Source: SIG440 sp045591095 (lineage in GTDB: Bacteria > Bacillota > Clostridia > Monoglobales > Monoglobaceae). Taken from it: a stretch of 15,682 bases of DNA. The stretch is from assembly GCA_045591095.1 (NCBI GenBank), contig JAZNSF010000029.1, positions 1 through 15,682 of the forward strand, given 5' to 3'. The notes under the pieces are model-generated. The model saw nothing but the letters and a program-made list of their open reading frames with translations. It had not been told where the DNA came from and made no database searches. This document shows, in pieces, positions 1 to 8,212 of the stretch. Each line of letters starts with the position of its first letter. The stretch's first letter is position 1. Made by a program: the position numbers and the translations under genes.

Positions 1-433
1 TATCAACATAGACGATATGCTCATAGCTGATATTTTCTAATCGTCTGCGAACAATTTCACGGGGAATGATTTCGCCGCCAACCGAAATTGATTCTGAATT
101 AAACATAATCTCAATAGCCGATTCATAATTCTTTTTTGTCAAGCCTTCGAGTTCATATGTTTCTGCACTATCCATCACATCCTCTATTGATGATAGATGG
201 TTATTAATAAAATAATTACTATTTTTATTTATATATTTATTGCAGTCATCTTGAACACCACCTTGTTCTTCAGACACACCAGAGGATGAGTCATCAGGAG
301 TACTGTCGGTAGTGTTTTCTTTAACCTCATCATCTTCATCGGTGGTTTTTACACACACCACATAGAGATTTGATGCAGCACCTCCGGACGTTTCTCTCGT
401 TTCTCTTTGGTAATTATTCCGTCTTAAATTCAA
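1..433 (-). pseudogene. C-terminal part of a mobile-element replication initiator (DUF6017-like), 5'-truncated and running off the window
   Basis: An open frame enters from the left edge and is open back to a TAA at 458-460. There is no ATG near its beginning; the only candidate is a TTG at 431-433 without a ribosome binding site, and the first in-frame ATG lies deep inside. The first half is a low-complexity linker rich in Asp, Ser, Thr and Glu. The last 50 or so residues contain SISVGGEIIPREIVRRRL followed by HIVYVD. This resembles the pattern (IxIGGExIPxExVxxRxLxLNxxHIxYV) of the C-terminal DUF6017 domain of replication initiators carried by Firmicutes plasmids and integrative elements. 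The N-terminal winged-helix initiator domain is absent, and a terminator hairpin sits where the 5' part should be. I infer a remnant or a recombination-truncated copy next to the tmRNA gene. The family assignment rests on a short motif; the truncation is well supported inside the window. Confidence 0.5.
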
Positions 434-435
434 AT

Positions 436-471
436 AAAAAACACAGAGTAGAAATTTTTACGCTGTGTTTT
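436..471 (-). terminator. Rho-independent terminator, second hairpin downstream of ssrA
   Basis: Inverted repeat with 13-base arms (438-450 and 459-471, one mismatch at 447/462) and an 8-base loop. On the minus strand the stem is followed at once by a run of T, then ATTTG. The opposite strand also carries TTTT after the stem, so it could work in both directions. It lies upstream of the truncated initiator fragment and would stop read-through from ssrA into it. Confidence 0.65.
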
Positions 472-582
472 GGAATTGATATTGAATTTAGGACTGCGGT
501 TCAAGTTCACAAAAAAGATATTTGACAGTAAACAATTTGCCGTCAAAAACCTTTGCTTTTCAAACCGCTGAAAACCGCATAA
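472..582. other. Spacer between the two terminators, no gene seen
   Basis: About 110 bases without a credible reading frame or RNA gene. It contains a short inverted repeat, TTTGAC at 521-526 and GTCAAA at 542-547. On the minus strand this includes a TTGACG that could serve as a -35 element, but no good -10 follows at the right spacing. If an element integrated at ssrA, its boundary should lie here or just inside the tmRNA 3' end. Confidence 0.4.
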
Positions 583-625
583 AATAACGAGATGACCTTA
601 CTTACAGTAAAATCATCTCGTTATT
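576..625 (-). terminator. tmRNA terminator hairpin
   Basis: Perfect inverted repeat with 13-base arms (583-595 and 613-625) around a 17-base loop, starting one base after the CCA end of the tmRNA. On the minus strand the second arm runs into TTATTTTAT, a moderately T-rich tail. The position right behind a mature RNA 3' end and the perfect stem make a transcription terminator the simplest reading; it could also guide 3' processing. Confidence 0.75.
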
Positions 626-626
626 A

Positions 627-977
627 TGGTGGAGGCGAGGGGAGTTGAACCCCTGTCCGAAAACCCATTCATACCAGGCGCTACGAGCGTAGTCTTTGTT
701 TAAGCTTCCCCACCGCCTGCGCCCAAAGACAGGCAAAAGCGGCCGGTAGCTTCATAAAATCGTGACCCCGTCAAAGCTTTCGGGGTTCATGTGCACCGCG
801 TCTGATGATGCCCTGTATCTCCCTTGCGGTGAGGGAGAGAGGACAGCCGCCTATAACTTAGGCAGCGTAAGCTAAATTATTGTTAGCGTTTAATTTTAAA
901 TTTTGGGATTTTAACGCAGCTCCCACTGCGGCTCGCTCCAAGTACTTCAAAATCCCCGTCGAAACCATTACGCCCCC
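627..977 (-). ncRNA. ssrA: Transfer-messenger RNA (tmRNA)
   Basis: tmRNA rescues ribosomes stalled on broken messages: it enters the empty A site charged with alanine and bound to SmpB, and its internal frame adds a degradation tag. The 5' end GGGGGCG (977-971) pairs with CGCCTCC before the encoded CCA (627-629), with one G-U pair, giving the tRNA-like acceptor stem. The TGGTTTCGACGGGG segment after the 5' end is a tmRNA hallmark. Near the 3' end a T arm is visible (AGGGG-TTCAACT-CCCCT). The tag frame is at 887-858. Several GC-rich hairpins between the tag and the 3' end fit the pseudoknots. At about 351 bases it is the usual length for one-piece tmRNA. It lies 22 bases downstream of smpB, most likely on the same transcript, and ends at a strong hairpin. 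Confidence 0.96.
858..887 (-). other. tmRNA tag-peptide reading frame (ANNNLAYAA)
   Basis: After TTAAAC, the resume codon GCT begins a frame of nine codons, Ala-Asn-Asn-Asn-Leu-Ala-Tyr-Ala-Ala, then TAA. The hydrophobic end with a final Ala-Ala is the ClpXP-type degron used by bacterial tags. Here Tyr takes the place of the Leu seen in the commonest ending, LAA. The resume codon is inferred from its position and context. Confidence 0.85.
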
Positions 978-999
978 GTATTTAAAATTTTGAGTTAGT

Positions 1000-1470
1000 C
1001 TATCTTAACCGTTCTTTAAGTGCGCGGTCAATCCGCCTTTTTGCATCCCGCTCGGCAATAGAGTCGCGCTTGTCGTAGTTCTTTTTGCCTCGGCAAAGCC
1101 CAAGTAAAACCTTGACGTACGACCCCTTAAAGTACATCTTAAGGGGAATCAGCGTATATCCCTGCTGCTGGGTAAGACCAATAAGCTTTGCTATCTCCTT
1201 TTTGTGGAGAAGAAGCTTTCGCTCTCTAAGTGGGTCTTTGTTAAAAATATTCCCTTTTTCATAAGGCGAGATGTGCGTTCCTATAAGAAAAGCCTCGCCG
1301 GACTTAACCGAAACATAGCTGTCCTTAAGATTTACCCTCCCCTCGCGCACCGATTTAACCTCGGTCCCGAAAAGAGAAATCCCTGCTTCATACGTCTCGT
1401 CTACAAAATAATCGTGATACGCCTTTTTGTTTTGAGCAATGGTCGTATCGGTCTTTTTTTCTTTTGCCAT
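1000..1470 (-). CDS. smpB: SsrA-binding protein SmpB
   Basis: SmpB binds the tRNA-like part of tmRNA and delivers it to stalled ribosomes; its C-terminal tail reads the empty mRNA channel. The protein has 156 residues, a normal length. Family signatures are TEVKSVREGRVNLKDSY (36-52), HISPYEKG (66-73), RKLLLHKKEI (84-93) and the basic tail beginning GKKNYDKRD (128-136), predicted to become helical on the ribosome. The start at 1470 (MAKEKK) is chosen over an upstream ATG at 1503 because GGAG lies seven bases before it and the extra 11 residues do not resemble SmpB. The gene sits about 40 bases after a strong promoter and 22 bases before ssrA, so both partners of trans-translation are probably co-transcribed. 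Call is secure. Confidence 0.97.
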   Translation of the reverse strand: MAKEKKTDTTIAQNKKAYHDYFVDETYEAGISLFGTEVKSVREGRVNLKDSYVSVKSGEAFLIGTHISPYEKGNIFNKDPLRERKLLLHKKEIAKLIGLTQQQGYTLIPLKMYFKGSYVKVLLGLCRGKKNYDKRDSIAERDAKRRIDRALKERLR

Positions 1471-1518
1471 AAGGTTCTCCACTTTCAAACATAATGGACT
1501 CATAAAAATCCATAGACC

Positions 1519-1547
1519 AGTATATCACACAAGAATTTTTTCGTCAA
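1519..1547 (-). promoter_or_regulatory. Strong sigma-A-type promoter for smpB-ssrA
   Basis: On the minus strand: TTGACG (1547-1542), a 17-base spacer, then TATACT (1524-1519). A TGA directly before the -10 adds an extended -10 element. Transcription would begin near 1512, about 40 bases ahead of the SmpB start. It lies in the gap after the histidine kinase gene, so smpB-ssrA can be expressed independently of the upstream cluster. Confidence 0.8.
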
Positions 1548-1584
1548 TGAAAAAAATTTTCTTATTCTAGGGTTTTTTGTCAAA

Positions 1585-3363
1585 CTATCCGCCAACAGGC
1601 AGCTTGATTGTAACCTTTGTAAATTCACCCAAGCGGCTCTCCATGGATATCGTTCCGCCATGATTTTCAATAATTTCCTTTGCGATCGAAAGCCCAAGAC
1701 CTGTGCCGCCTTGCTCGCGCGTTCTTGCCTTGTCCACCCTGTAAAATCGCTCAAATATATGCGGAAGGTCTTGTTCTGGGATACCTTTTCCGGTATCTTC
1801 AATTTTTATGTATACATCACCATAAAGGCTGCTTACAAAAACCTTGATTTCTCCGCCCTTTGGTGTATACTTCATAGAATTAGAAATTATATTTTTAACC
1901 GCTCTTTCTATCTGGTATACATCACCCAAAATATTCGGGACAGCATTTACCTTGTTAAACACAAGCTTTTGCCCCTTGTTTTCGGCTTCTATCCTGAACG
2001 TTTCTACAATGTCTGAAATCAACAATCCCGGGTCAAAAAACTCCTTGCTCATCTTTATATTCTGCGAATCAAACTTCGAAAGTGTCAAAAGATTTTTAAC
2101 AAGATTGGTCATCTTGTCAGTTTCGCTGTGGATGGTCTTCAAAAACGATATTGTCATCTCGTCGCCCACTGGGTAGTTGTCTAAAAGTGTCTCGGTGTAT
2201 GTGCCGATTGTGGTAAGCGGTGTTTTAAGCTCGTGCGAAACCTCGGCAACAAACTTCTTTCTGGAAAGCTCCAAGTTGAACTGTTCGGTTATATCATTAA
2301 ACACACAAACAATGCCTGCAACACGGTCGTTTTCAAACTTAAACGGCAAAAAGTACGCTTTTAAATGCTTGTGGTTAATCTCAATGTCCCGAATCTCGGT
2401 GCGAAAGCGATCAAGATAAACAAACTCCGCCATGGTCACTTTGGAATTAAGATCCGCAAAAAAGCTATCAAAGGTAATCTCGCCGGGATCATCTATCCTA
2501 AGCATATCCTTTGCAGCCTGGTTAATCGAAATCACCTTTTGGCTGGTGTTAAATGCGATAATTCCGTTATTGATATGCTCAAGGATTATCTCAAGCTTAT
2601 GCTTTTCGCCTGCAACTTCTGAAATAGCCGACTTCATAACCCCACCCATATAGTTAAAGGTTTCTACCAGTGTGCCAATTTCGTCCTGGGACTGCACTTC
2701 AAGGTTTGAGTCAAAATTCCCCTCGGCAAAATCTTCGGCTTTTTCGGTAAGCACCGAGATAGGCCCTGAGATGGTCTTTGACAAAAAGTACCCCAAAAAA
2801 ACCGATGCCAAAACGCCAAACAGCATGGCCTGAATTATAATGTAAAGAATGCTGTGAGTCACGTTGTTGACATTTTGCTTGCTGTCGCGAACATAAATTA
2901 TATATCCTGAAGAATTATTTTTGTCGCCCTTTAAAAAATAAGCATAATCCATATATGACGCATTCGAGCGGATGCTTCGCCCCGTAATTCCTGCCATAGC
3001 CTGAATGATATTGGGGGTCTTTTCTGTAACGACCGCTTCGGTCCCGGGCGAAAACAACCTCTTTGCATTTTTTGCATCCAAAACCTGACACTGCCGCTTG
3101 TCCGAAAGCCCCAGCTGGCTGGAATATGCCGAGATTACCGTGTTGACAAGACTTATTTTTTCAGACTCCTCAAGGTCAGAGCTGAGGGTTTCGTCCATTA
3201 CGGCGGTAAAGTCCCCCGACATAACCTTGTCCATCTGGGCACGAAAATCATCACTGTAAAACCTCACCACGCTGCCAAACATATAAAATCCGACTACAAG
3301 CATAATGGCAAGTACCAGAGCCACAAAAATACAAACTATTTTCCATTGCATTTTTTTGAACAT
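1585..3363 (-). CDS. Sensor histidine kinase, WalK/PhoR-like
   Basis: A 592-residue membrane sensor kinase. In order: a short cytoplasmic N-terminus, membrane segment about 9-30, an extracytoplasmic sensor region about 31-170, second membrane segment about 171-195, a HAMP linker about 196-248, a PAS domain about 255-360, the dimerisation/phosphoacceptor domain with SHELKTP (phosphorylated His377), and the ATPase domain with the N box around Asn495, DTGKGIP (523-529), FERFYRVD (538-545) and GGTGLGLSI (552-560). All catalytic motifs are intact, so it should be active. The FVAEVSHELKTPLTT stretch is close to WalK/PhoR-class kinases, which sense cell-wall state or phosphate; its own signal cannot be read from sequence. 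No response regulator is adjacent: a glycosyltransferase gene lies 43 bases upstream and smpB is downstream. The start has a somewhat distant GGGGAAGA; an internal Met at residue 5 is an alternative. Confidence 0.9.
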   Translation of the reverse strand: MFKKMQWKIVCIFVALVLAIMLVVGFYMFGSVVRFYSDDFRAQMDKVMSGDFTAVMDETLSSDLEESEKISLVNTVISAYSSQLGLSDKRQCQVLDAKNAKRLFSPGTEAVVTEKTPNIIQAMAGITGRSIRSNASYMDYAYFLKGDKNNSSGYIIYVRDSKQNVNNVTHSILYIIIQAMLFGVLASVFLGYFLSKTISGPISVLTEKAEDFAEGNFDSNLEVQSQDEIGTLVETFNYMGGVMKSAISEVAGEKHKLEIILEHINNGIIAFNTSQKVISINQAAKDMLRIDDPGEITFDSFFADLNSKVTMAEFVYLDRFRTEIRDIEINHKHLKAYFLPFKFENDRVAGIVCVFNDITEQFNLELSRKKFVAEVSHELKTPLTTIGTYTETLLDNYPVGDEMTISFLKTIHSETDKMTNLVKNLLTLSKFDSQNIKMSKEFFDPGLLISDIVETFRIEAENKGQKLVFNKVNAVPNILGDVYQIERAVKNIISNSMKYTPKGGEIKVFVSSLYGDVYIKIEDTGKGIPEQDLPHIFERFYRVDKARTREQGGTGLGLSIAKEIIENHGGTISMESRLGEFTKVTIKLPVGG

Positions 3364-3406
3364 ACGCCAATCTTCCCCGTTTTATGTATAGAAGCATCCC
3401 CATACA

Positions 3407-5644
3407 CTAAATTTTATTTTTTACCAGATATTCATAGTCCTTTTGTCTTTTGTCATACACATCTTTAAACGCCTTTGCAATCGCCCAGTAAAAAATACCA
3501 TCCGCACTGTCCGCACTCGACGCCTTTGCCATCTTTTCGGCGCGACTTGCTCTTTCCCTTACGTTGGTATCATTCCAGTCCTGAGGTGCATATAAATCAC
3601 GCCTTAACCGGTACTGTGTCATAATCCCTGCGTAAGCCGTTTTTTCGATATGCTCGGCAGTGAATCTGGCCTCGTCAATCCGATGCTCCACCACCGATCT
3701 TGGATTAAGCGCTACCTTTTTCTGAATTTCTCCCATCATAAAGCAAACCAAGGTCTCTTCGCCCCCGGCAAAGTTGTTGCCTACTCTGCCGTAGCCGGTC
3801 CTAAAGCCACCAATCCGGCGAAGCTCCGCACTTCTTACACCAAAGTTTGCACCATATGGGAACTCTCCGTAATCTTTTGCATAACGGAGGTTAGTCCCAT
3901 CTATATCCAGATTGCTCCAAAGCCCGATAGTGTTTTCAGTTACCAGCGATTTTGCCTCATCAGGAATTGTAAGTAACACCTTGCCGCCCACAACACCAAG
4001 AGTTTCGTCGCCATCAAATGCGCTTATGGTCTCTTCCACCACTCTTTTATCAAGTATCGCATCGTCGTCTACATACAGCACATATTCCCCCGACGCCGCC
4101 CAAAGTCCTGCATTTCGGGCAAAGGAAAGGCCTTTAAGTGGCGCGGTTATATAACTGACTTCCAAATCAGGATTTTCCGCCTTGACCGTCTGCACAAGCT
4201 CTTTTATCTCATTGTCTCTAAAACTGTTATTTACAAAAACCAGTTCATACTCTTTTTTGTCTGCAGTTTGTGCGCATATCGAATTTAAACATGCCGTCAG
4301 TGTTTTTGAAATTTTGTGTGTGCATAAAATCACTGACAAGCGGTGCTTTGGCACATTTGGAGCTTCTATCCTCTCTTCAAGAGCATAAAGTATATCATTT
4401 TTTACCCTCGCATCCAAAAATGAAAGCATTGTCCTTACATCATCAAATGCATATTCGGGCATTTCCCAGTTGTTTTCGGCCTTGCCCGCGATTTTTACTA
4501 AGATGTCAAAGTCCTTTTTATCCTCCTCTTTTACCGAAACACCTATCTTTATGGTATCGCTGGGTAAATTAGCCTCTGCCTTTTCGCCACCAAACGAAAT
4601 GTGGCAAACCGAGCTTTTCGCATCACCAAAAAAGAGCTGCGAAAAGTCTTCCTTAACCAAAATCACGTGTCCCGCACGCCTCAGTTCTTCCCTGAAGGCC
4701 TCTGCCTGCTCTTTAAGTTCTGGAGTTTCGGTCACATACCAAAGAAGCGGCGTAAGGTAAAAGTCACGACGAAAATCATCAAGCACCATCAGCTTGTAAC
4801 GGTTTTTAGTTATGCCTAACTCCTTGTCCTTTGCAGTAAGCGAGCCATCGTGCCATCTGTACGAATAGCACGGCTCCAAAAAGTCCGTGTGCGAAATTTT
4901 GCAAAGACTGTTCATCCGCATCCAGTAGTCATAGTCCTCTAACGTGTGCTTAAAGCTTGAATAGCAGCCAAGAACCTCTTTTGCACTTTTTCTATACATA
5001 AATGCCGCACCTATGGTGTTGTTTGCATAGGTGTTAAGCTCAAAGGTGTTGTTGGGAAAAATTACATTCCCGCTTCCAAAAGGATATTCAAACCACCCAT
5101 GCTTGCGATGTCGTTTACCTTTGGCATTGATAAGACGCATATTAGCAAAAATCATCCCCACGTCAGGCTTTGATTTTATGTCCGCCACCATTTTTTCTAA
5201 GAAGTCTTTGTCCATAACATTATCGGCAGACGTCCATGTCAAAAACTCGCCTCGTGCGTGGTTAAATCCACGCGAAAGTGTCCTTGGAATTTTCCTGTTT
5301 TCCTGAGTCAGCACACGGATTCTTGAATCCTTTTCGGCATATTCGGTTGCTATTTTTAAAGAATCGTCCCGAGAGCCGTCATTTATGATTATAAGTTCAA
5401 AATTCTCGTACGTCTGCGAAAGAACCGACTCAATTGAGTCCGCCAAAATATCTCCACCATTATAAACCGGAAGCACCACCGTTACCAAATCTTTAATCTC
5501 AGGCACATGCACACGCGAAAAAAGCAACGGATAGCTTTCCTCTCTTTCATCCATGTACCTTATAAATTTATACTGATAAAGGTTCAGCGGCTTTTTCTCT
5601 ATGGCTTTGGGGCCGCGGATAAACTTTTTCAAAAGGTCAAACAT
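3407..5644 (-). CDS. Tandem-domain family 2 glycosyltransferase (second of two paralogues)
   Basis: A 745-residue soluble protein with two GT-A (family GT2) domains. Domain 1 (about 53-290) starts with VTVVLPVYNGG, has INDGS (87-91) and a divergent metal-site motif, Ser-Ala-Asp-Asn (139-142), in place of a classic DxD. Domain 2 (about 434-680) starts RLSVILCTH and has the acidic VDDDA (525-529) and GGEE (627-630), the expected metal and catalytic acid positions; its nucleotide-binding motif reads VNNSF, where the paralogue has VDN. A middle region (about 300-425) and a C-terminal helical tail complete it. It probably adds two sugars, or one repeat unit, to a surface polysaccharide. The start at 5644 follows AAGGAGG, which overlaps the stop region of the preceding gene, so translation is probably coupled; a longer frame back to 5728 lacks such support. 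Donor and acceptor sugars cannot be deduced. Confidence 0.88.
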   Translation of the reverse strand: MFDLLKKFIRGPKAIEKKPLNLYQYKFIRYMDEREESYPLLFSRVHVPEIKDLVTVVLPVYNGGDILADSIESVLSQTYENFELIIINDGSRDDSLKIATEYAEKDSRIRVLTQENRKIPRTLSRGFNHARGEFLTWTSADNVMDKDFLEKMVADIKSKPDVGMIFANMRLINAKGKRHRKHGWFEYPFGSGNVIFPNNTFELNTYANNTIGAAFMYRKSAKEVLGCYSSFKHTLEDYDYWMRMNSLCKISHTDFLEPCYSYRWHDGSLTAKDKELGITKNRYKLMVLDDFRRDFYLTPLLWYVTETPELKEQAEAFREELRRAGHVILVKEDFSQLFFGDAKSSVCHISFGGEKAEANLPSDTIKIGVSVKEEDKKDFDILVKIAGKAENNWEMPEYAFDDVRTMLSFLDARVKNDILYALEERIEAPNVPKHRLSVILCTHKISKTLTACLNSICAQTADKKEYELVFVNNSFRDNEIKELVQTVKAENPDLEVSYITAPLKGLSFARNAGLWAASGEYVLYVDDDAILDKRVVEETISAFDGDETLGVVGGKVLLTIPDEAKSLVTENTIGLWSNLDIDGTNLRYAKDYGEFPYGANFGVRSAELRRIGGFRTGYGRVGNNFAGGEETLVCFMMGEIQKKVALNPRSVVEHRIDEARFTAEHIEKTAYAGIMTQYRLRRDLYAPQDWNDTNVRERASRAEKMAKASSADSADGIFYWAIAKAFKDVYDKRQKDYEYLVKNKI

Positions 5645-5648
5645 AAGG

Positions 5649-8207
5649 TTAATCCTCCTTAATTTCGTCCATATACCCAAGCAAGCGTTTCCACGCATCA
5701 AGGTAGCATTTTTTAAAGTATACATCAAGCGATTCCGCTTTTTTGCGTTCCAGAATTTTTATTTCGCGATTGGTGATTTTAATCTGATTTTTCACATACC
5801 GTCTGGTCCAGCCGATATTTGTGTGTAAATCAACAAAAAACCGATACGTGGTAAGCGTCCCCGCCATAATGGTCTTTTTGACGTGCTCTGCGGTAAATCT
5901 TGAATGTTCAACTCTATGAAGAACCTTTGCCCTTGGCTGAAGGCCTATGCCATAACCAATCTCCAGCATTTTAAATGCAAGAGCTGTCTCCTCACCGCCA
6001 GCAAAATCGTTACCCACTCTGCCATAACACATTCGAAAGCCGCCAATACTCCATATAGCACTCCGGCGTACGCTGTAGTTTGCACCATAAGGAAACTCAA
6101 ACTGTTGATTTACTTCGCGGAAGGTGTTTCCCGAAATTTTAAACTGGCTCCAAAGACTTTCCCAGCCTTTTCTTACCACCTTTGGCGTGGGGAACGGTTT
6201 GTCTAAAATAACCTGACCGCCTACAATCCCAACGTTTGGGTGATACTTAAAACCACAGAAAATTTCTTCCAATAAGTAGTAGTCCGCCAAAACATCGTCG
6301 TCTAAAAACACCAGATACTCGCCCTTAGCATTCCACATTCCTGCGTTTCGGGCATACGAAAGACCCTTTTGCGGCGCGCTTATGTAGCGGATGAAACCCT
6401 CAAACTCGCTGTATTTTTGCTGGAAGTCCTCCACAACGCTTCTTATCCCCGAGGTAAATGGTGCGTTGTCAACAATTATAATCTCGTATTCTTTTTTGCT
6501 TAAGGACTGGCGGATAACCGACCAGATTGCGTCCACCAGCTTTTCGCCGCGCATATAAGTACATATTATAATGGACATTCTCTTTTCCACGGGCGGCGGG
6601 TCATTGATTAATTCTTCTAACGAAAAAAGAATATTATTTTTTATTTTGCTGTCCAAAATCGAAAAAATAGTTTTTGCGTTTTCAGTACCGAGCCAACCTC
6701 TGAAGCCATCAAGTCCGCAAAGACAGACATCTTGGCCGGTCGTGATACATACGTCAAAGTTTTCTGCCACTTTATCATTCATAGATTCCGAAATCAAAAC
6801 TTTTGCCGAAAAATCTTCCATCAGTTTCAGCTTTTCGCTGTGCGGATTTTCGCCAAAATAAGCGTAGCAAAAACAAGAATACCGTTCGCCATAGCCCGAT
6901 TTTCTCGCCGCTTCAAAATTCAGGCATACATGTCCTGCCCTTTCAAGCTCTGCCAAAAATTCCTGACTAAGCTTCTCCATATGCGGCTCTGCTTCCACCA
7001 CCCAAACAAGTGCCGAATTGTAAAAATCACGCCTGAAATCATCAAACACCATCAGCTTGTAGCGATTTTTGGTAATACCAAGCTCTTTGTCCTGTGCGGT
7101 CAACGAATTTGGGTGCATGCGATAAAGATAAATCGGATTTTCTTCATCGGTATGCTCGATTTTTAGAAGCGAATTCATCCTCATCCAGTAATCATAATCC
7201 TCTAAGTTGGTGCGGTTTTTGGAATAATCCCCCAAAATATATGCTGCCTTTTTTCGATACAAAAACGCCGCGCCAATTGTGTTGTTGGCATAAGTATTTA
7301 ATGCGTTTGTGGTCTTTGGAAGTCGAACATTCCCCGAAAGAAACGGCCTTTCAAACCAGCCCTTGCCGCGCTTTATATGGCTTTTTGCGTCAATCAGGCG
7401 CATATTGCCATAAACCATCGCCGTGTCAGGCTTTCTGGAAAGGTCTTCAGCTAAAACCTCAAGGCAGTTCGGAAGCATAATATTATCAGCCGAGGTCCAT
7501 GTGAAAAACTCTCCCTTAGCTTCCCGAAAACCTACCGAAAGCGCTGTCGGAAGTTTTTTGTTTTCCTGGTTTATAATTTTTATTCTGGAATCTTTTTTTG
7601 CATATTCTTCAATAATCTTGCCGGTATCATCTGTCGAGCCGTCGTTTACGATTATCAGTTCAAAATTCTTGTAGGTCTGTGCTAAAACCGAACAAATAGA
7701 TTCTTCCACCACATCTTCGCCGTTATAAACAGGAAGGACCACCGATATAAGCCCTTTTTCTTGGGGTACAGAAAATTCCGCTGTCGTGCTTTGTGCCACG
7801 TCGCCACGCGCGTGTTTAAACCTTAAAAACTTCTGCTCGCAAAGATAAAGCCTGCGGCGCTTTTTGTTTGCAACATTTTCGCGATTGATTCCCTCGTTTA
7901 AGCCTTTACGAAGTGTCACCCAAAGCCCCGTCCGCTTGTAATCCGAAATTGCAAGCAAAGAACGCACAAAAGCTATGCCTGTCTTTTGCAAAATCTTCTC
8001 AATTTTAAGACCTGTCCGCCATACATAAGTTTCGTGAAGGTCAAGCTCCTCCTGCTTATGCTGCCTTGCCTCAAACTGAATTTGCATTATTGCATTTCGG
8101 TCTGCCTCTATCCGCTGCTCAAGATTTTTTATTTTTTGCTGCGCTTTTTCAAGCACTGCTTGGTTAGCTTCTTCTAACCCGTTTTCGTTTTTAGTGTTCT
8201 CGTCCAT
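5649..8207 (-). CDS. Tandem-domain family 2 glycosyltransferase with N-terminal coiled coil (first of two paralogues)
   Basis: An 852-residue protein clearly homologous along its length to the downstream gene. An extra N-terminus (about 1-60) is rich in Glu, Gln, Lys and Ala in heptad-like spacing and is probably a coiled coil; a basic stretch follows (about 90-135). GT2 domain 1 (about 153-390) has SVVLPVYNGE, VNDGS and the same Ser-Ala-Asp-Asn motif (239-242). GT2 domain 2 (about 543-790) has SIIICTY, VDN (579-581), LDDDV (635-639) and GGEE (737-740). It likely elongates a glycan exported by the ABC system encoded just upstream. I prefer the ATG at 8207, preceded by AGGGTGATAAAG; a GTG at 8216 overlapping the ATPase stop codon would add three residues. 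No membrane segment is evident, so it probably acts at the inner face of the membrane through partners. Substrate unknown. Confidence 0.88.
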   Translation of the reverse strand: MDENTKNENGLEEANQAVLEKAQQKIKNLEQRIEADRNAIMQIQFEARQHKQEELDLHETYVWRTGLKIEKILQKTGIAFVRSLLAISDYKRTGLWVTLRKGLNEGINRENVANKKRRRLYLCEQKFLRFKHARGDVAQSTTAEFSVPQEKGLISVVLPVYNGEDVVEESICSVLAQTYKNFELIIVNDGSTDDTGKIIEEYAKKDSRIKIINQENKKLPTALSVGFREAKGEFFTWTSADNIMLPNCLEVLAEDLSRKPDTAMVYGNMRLIDAKSHIKRGKGWFERPFLSGNVRLPKTTNALNTYANNTIGAAFLYRKKAAYILGDYSKNRTNLEDYDYWMRMNSLLKIEHTDEENPIYLYRMHPNSLTAQDKELGITKNRYKLMVFDDFRRDFYNSALVWVVEAEPHMEKLSQEFLAELERAGHVCLNFEAARKSGYGERYSCFCYAYFGENPHSEKLKLMEDFSAKVLISESMNDKVAENFDVCITTGQDVCLCGLDGFRGWLGTENAKTIFSILDSKIKNNILFSLEELINDPPPVEKRMSIIICTYMRGEKLVDAIWSVIRQSLSKKEYEIIIVDNAPFTSGIRSVVEDFQQKYSEFEGFIRYISAPQKGLSYARNAGMWNAKGEYLVFLDDDVLADYYLLEEIFCGFKYHPNVGIVGGQVILDKPFPTPKVVRKGWESLWSQFKISGNTFREVNQQFEFPYGANYSVRRSAIWSIGGFRMCYGRVGNDFAGGEETALAFKMLEIGYGIGLQPRAKVLHRVEHSRFTAEHVKKTIMAGTLTTYRFFVDLHTNIGWTRRYVKNQIKITNREIKILERKKAESLDVYFKKCYLDAWKRLLGYMDEIKED

Positions 8208-8212
8208 CTTTA

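Noticed and set aside
1471..1503. 11-codon upstream extension of SmpB
   Set aside because: It would include the real ribosome binding site as coding sequence, and the added residues do not resemble SmpB.
1500..1802. 100-residue minus-strand frame at the end of the kinase gene
   Set aside because: Overlaps the kinase ATPase domain in another frame and also covers the smpB promoter; no family features.
3364..3406. Terminator between the second glycosyltransferase and the kinase
   Set aside because: Only a weak imperfect repeat (GTAT and ATAC) without a T tract; the kinase is probably transcribed with the genes upstream.
5645..5728. 28-codon N-terminal extension of the second glycosyltransferase
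   Set aside because: It lies wholly inside the preceding coding region in another frame. The ATG at 5644 has AAGGAGG at good distance and gives a start equivalent to the family.
6732..7166. 144-residue plus-strand frame
   Set aside because: Antisense to the first glycosyltransferase, without a ribosome binding site or recognisable motif.
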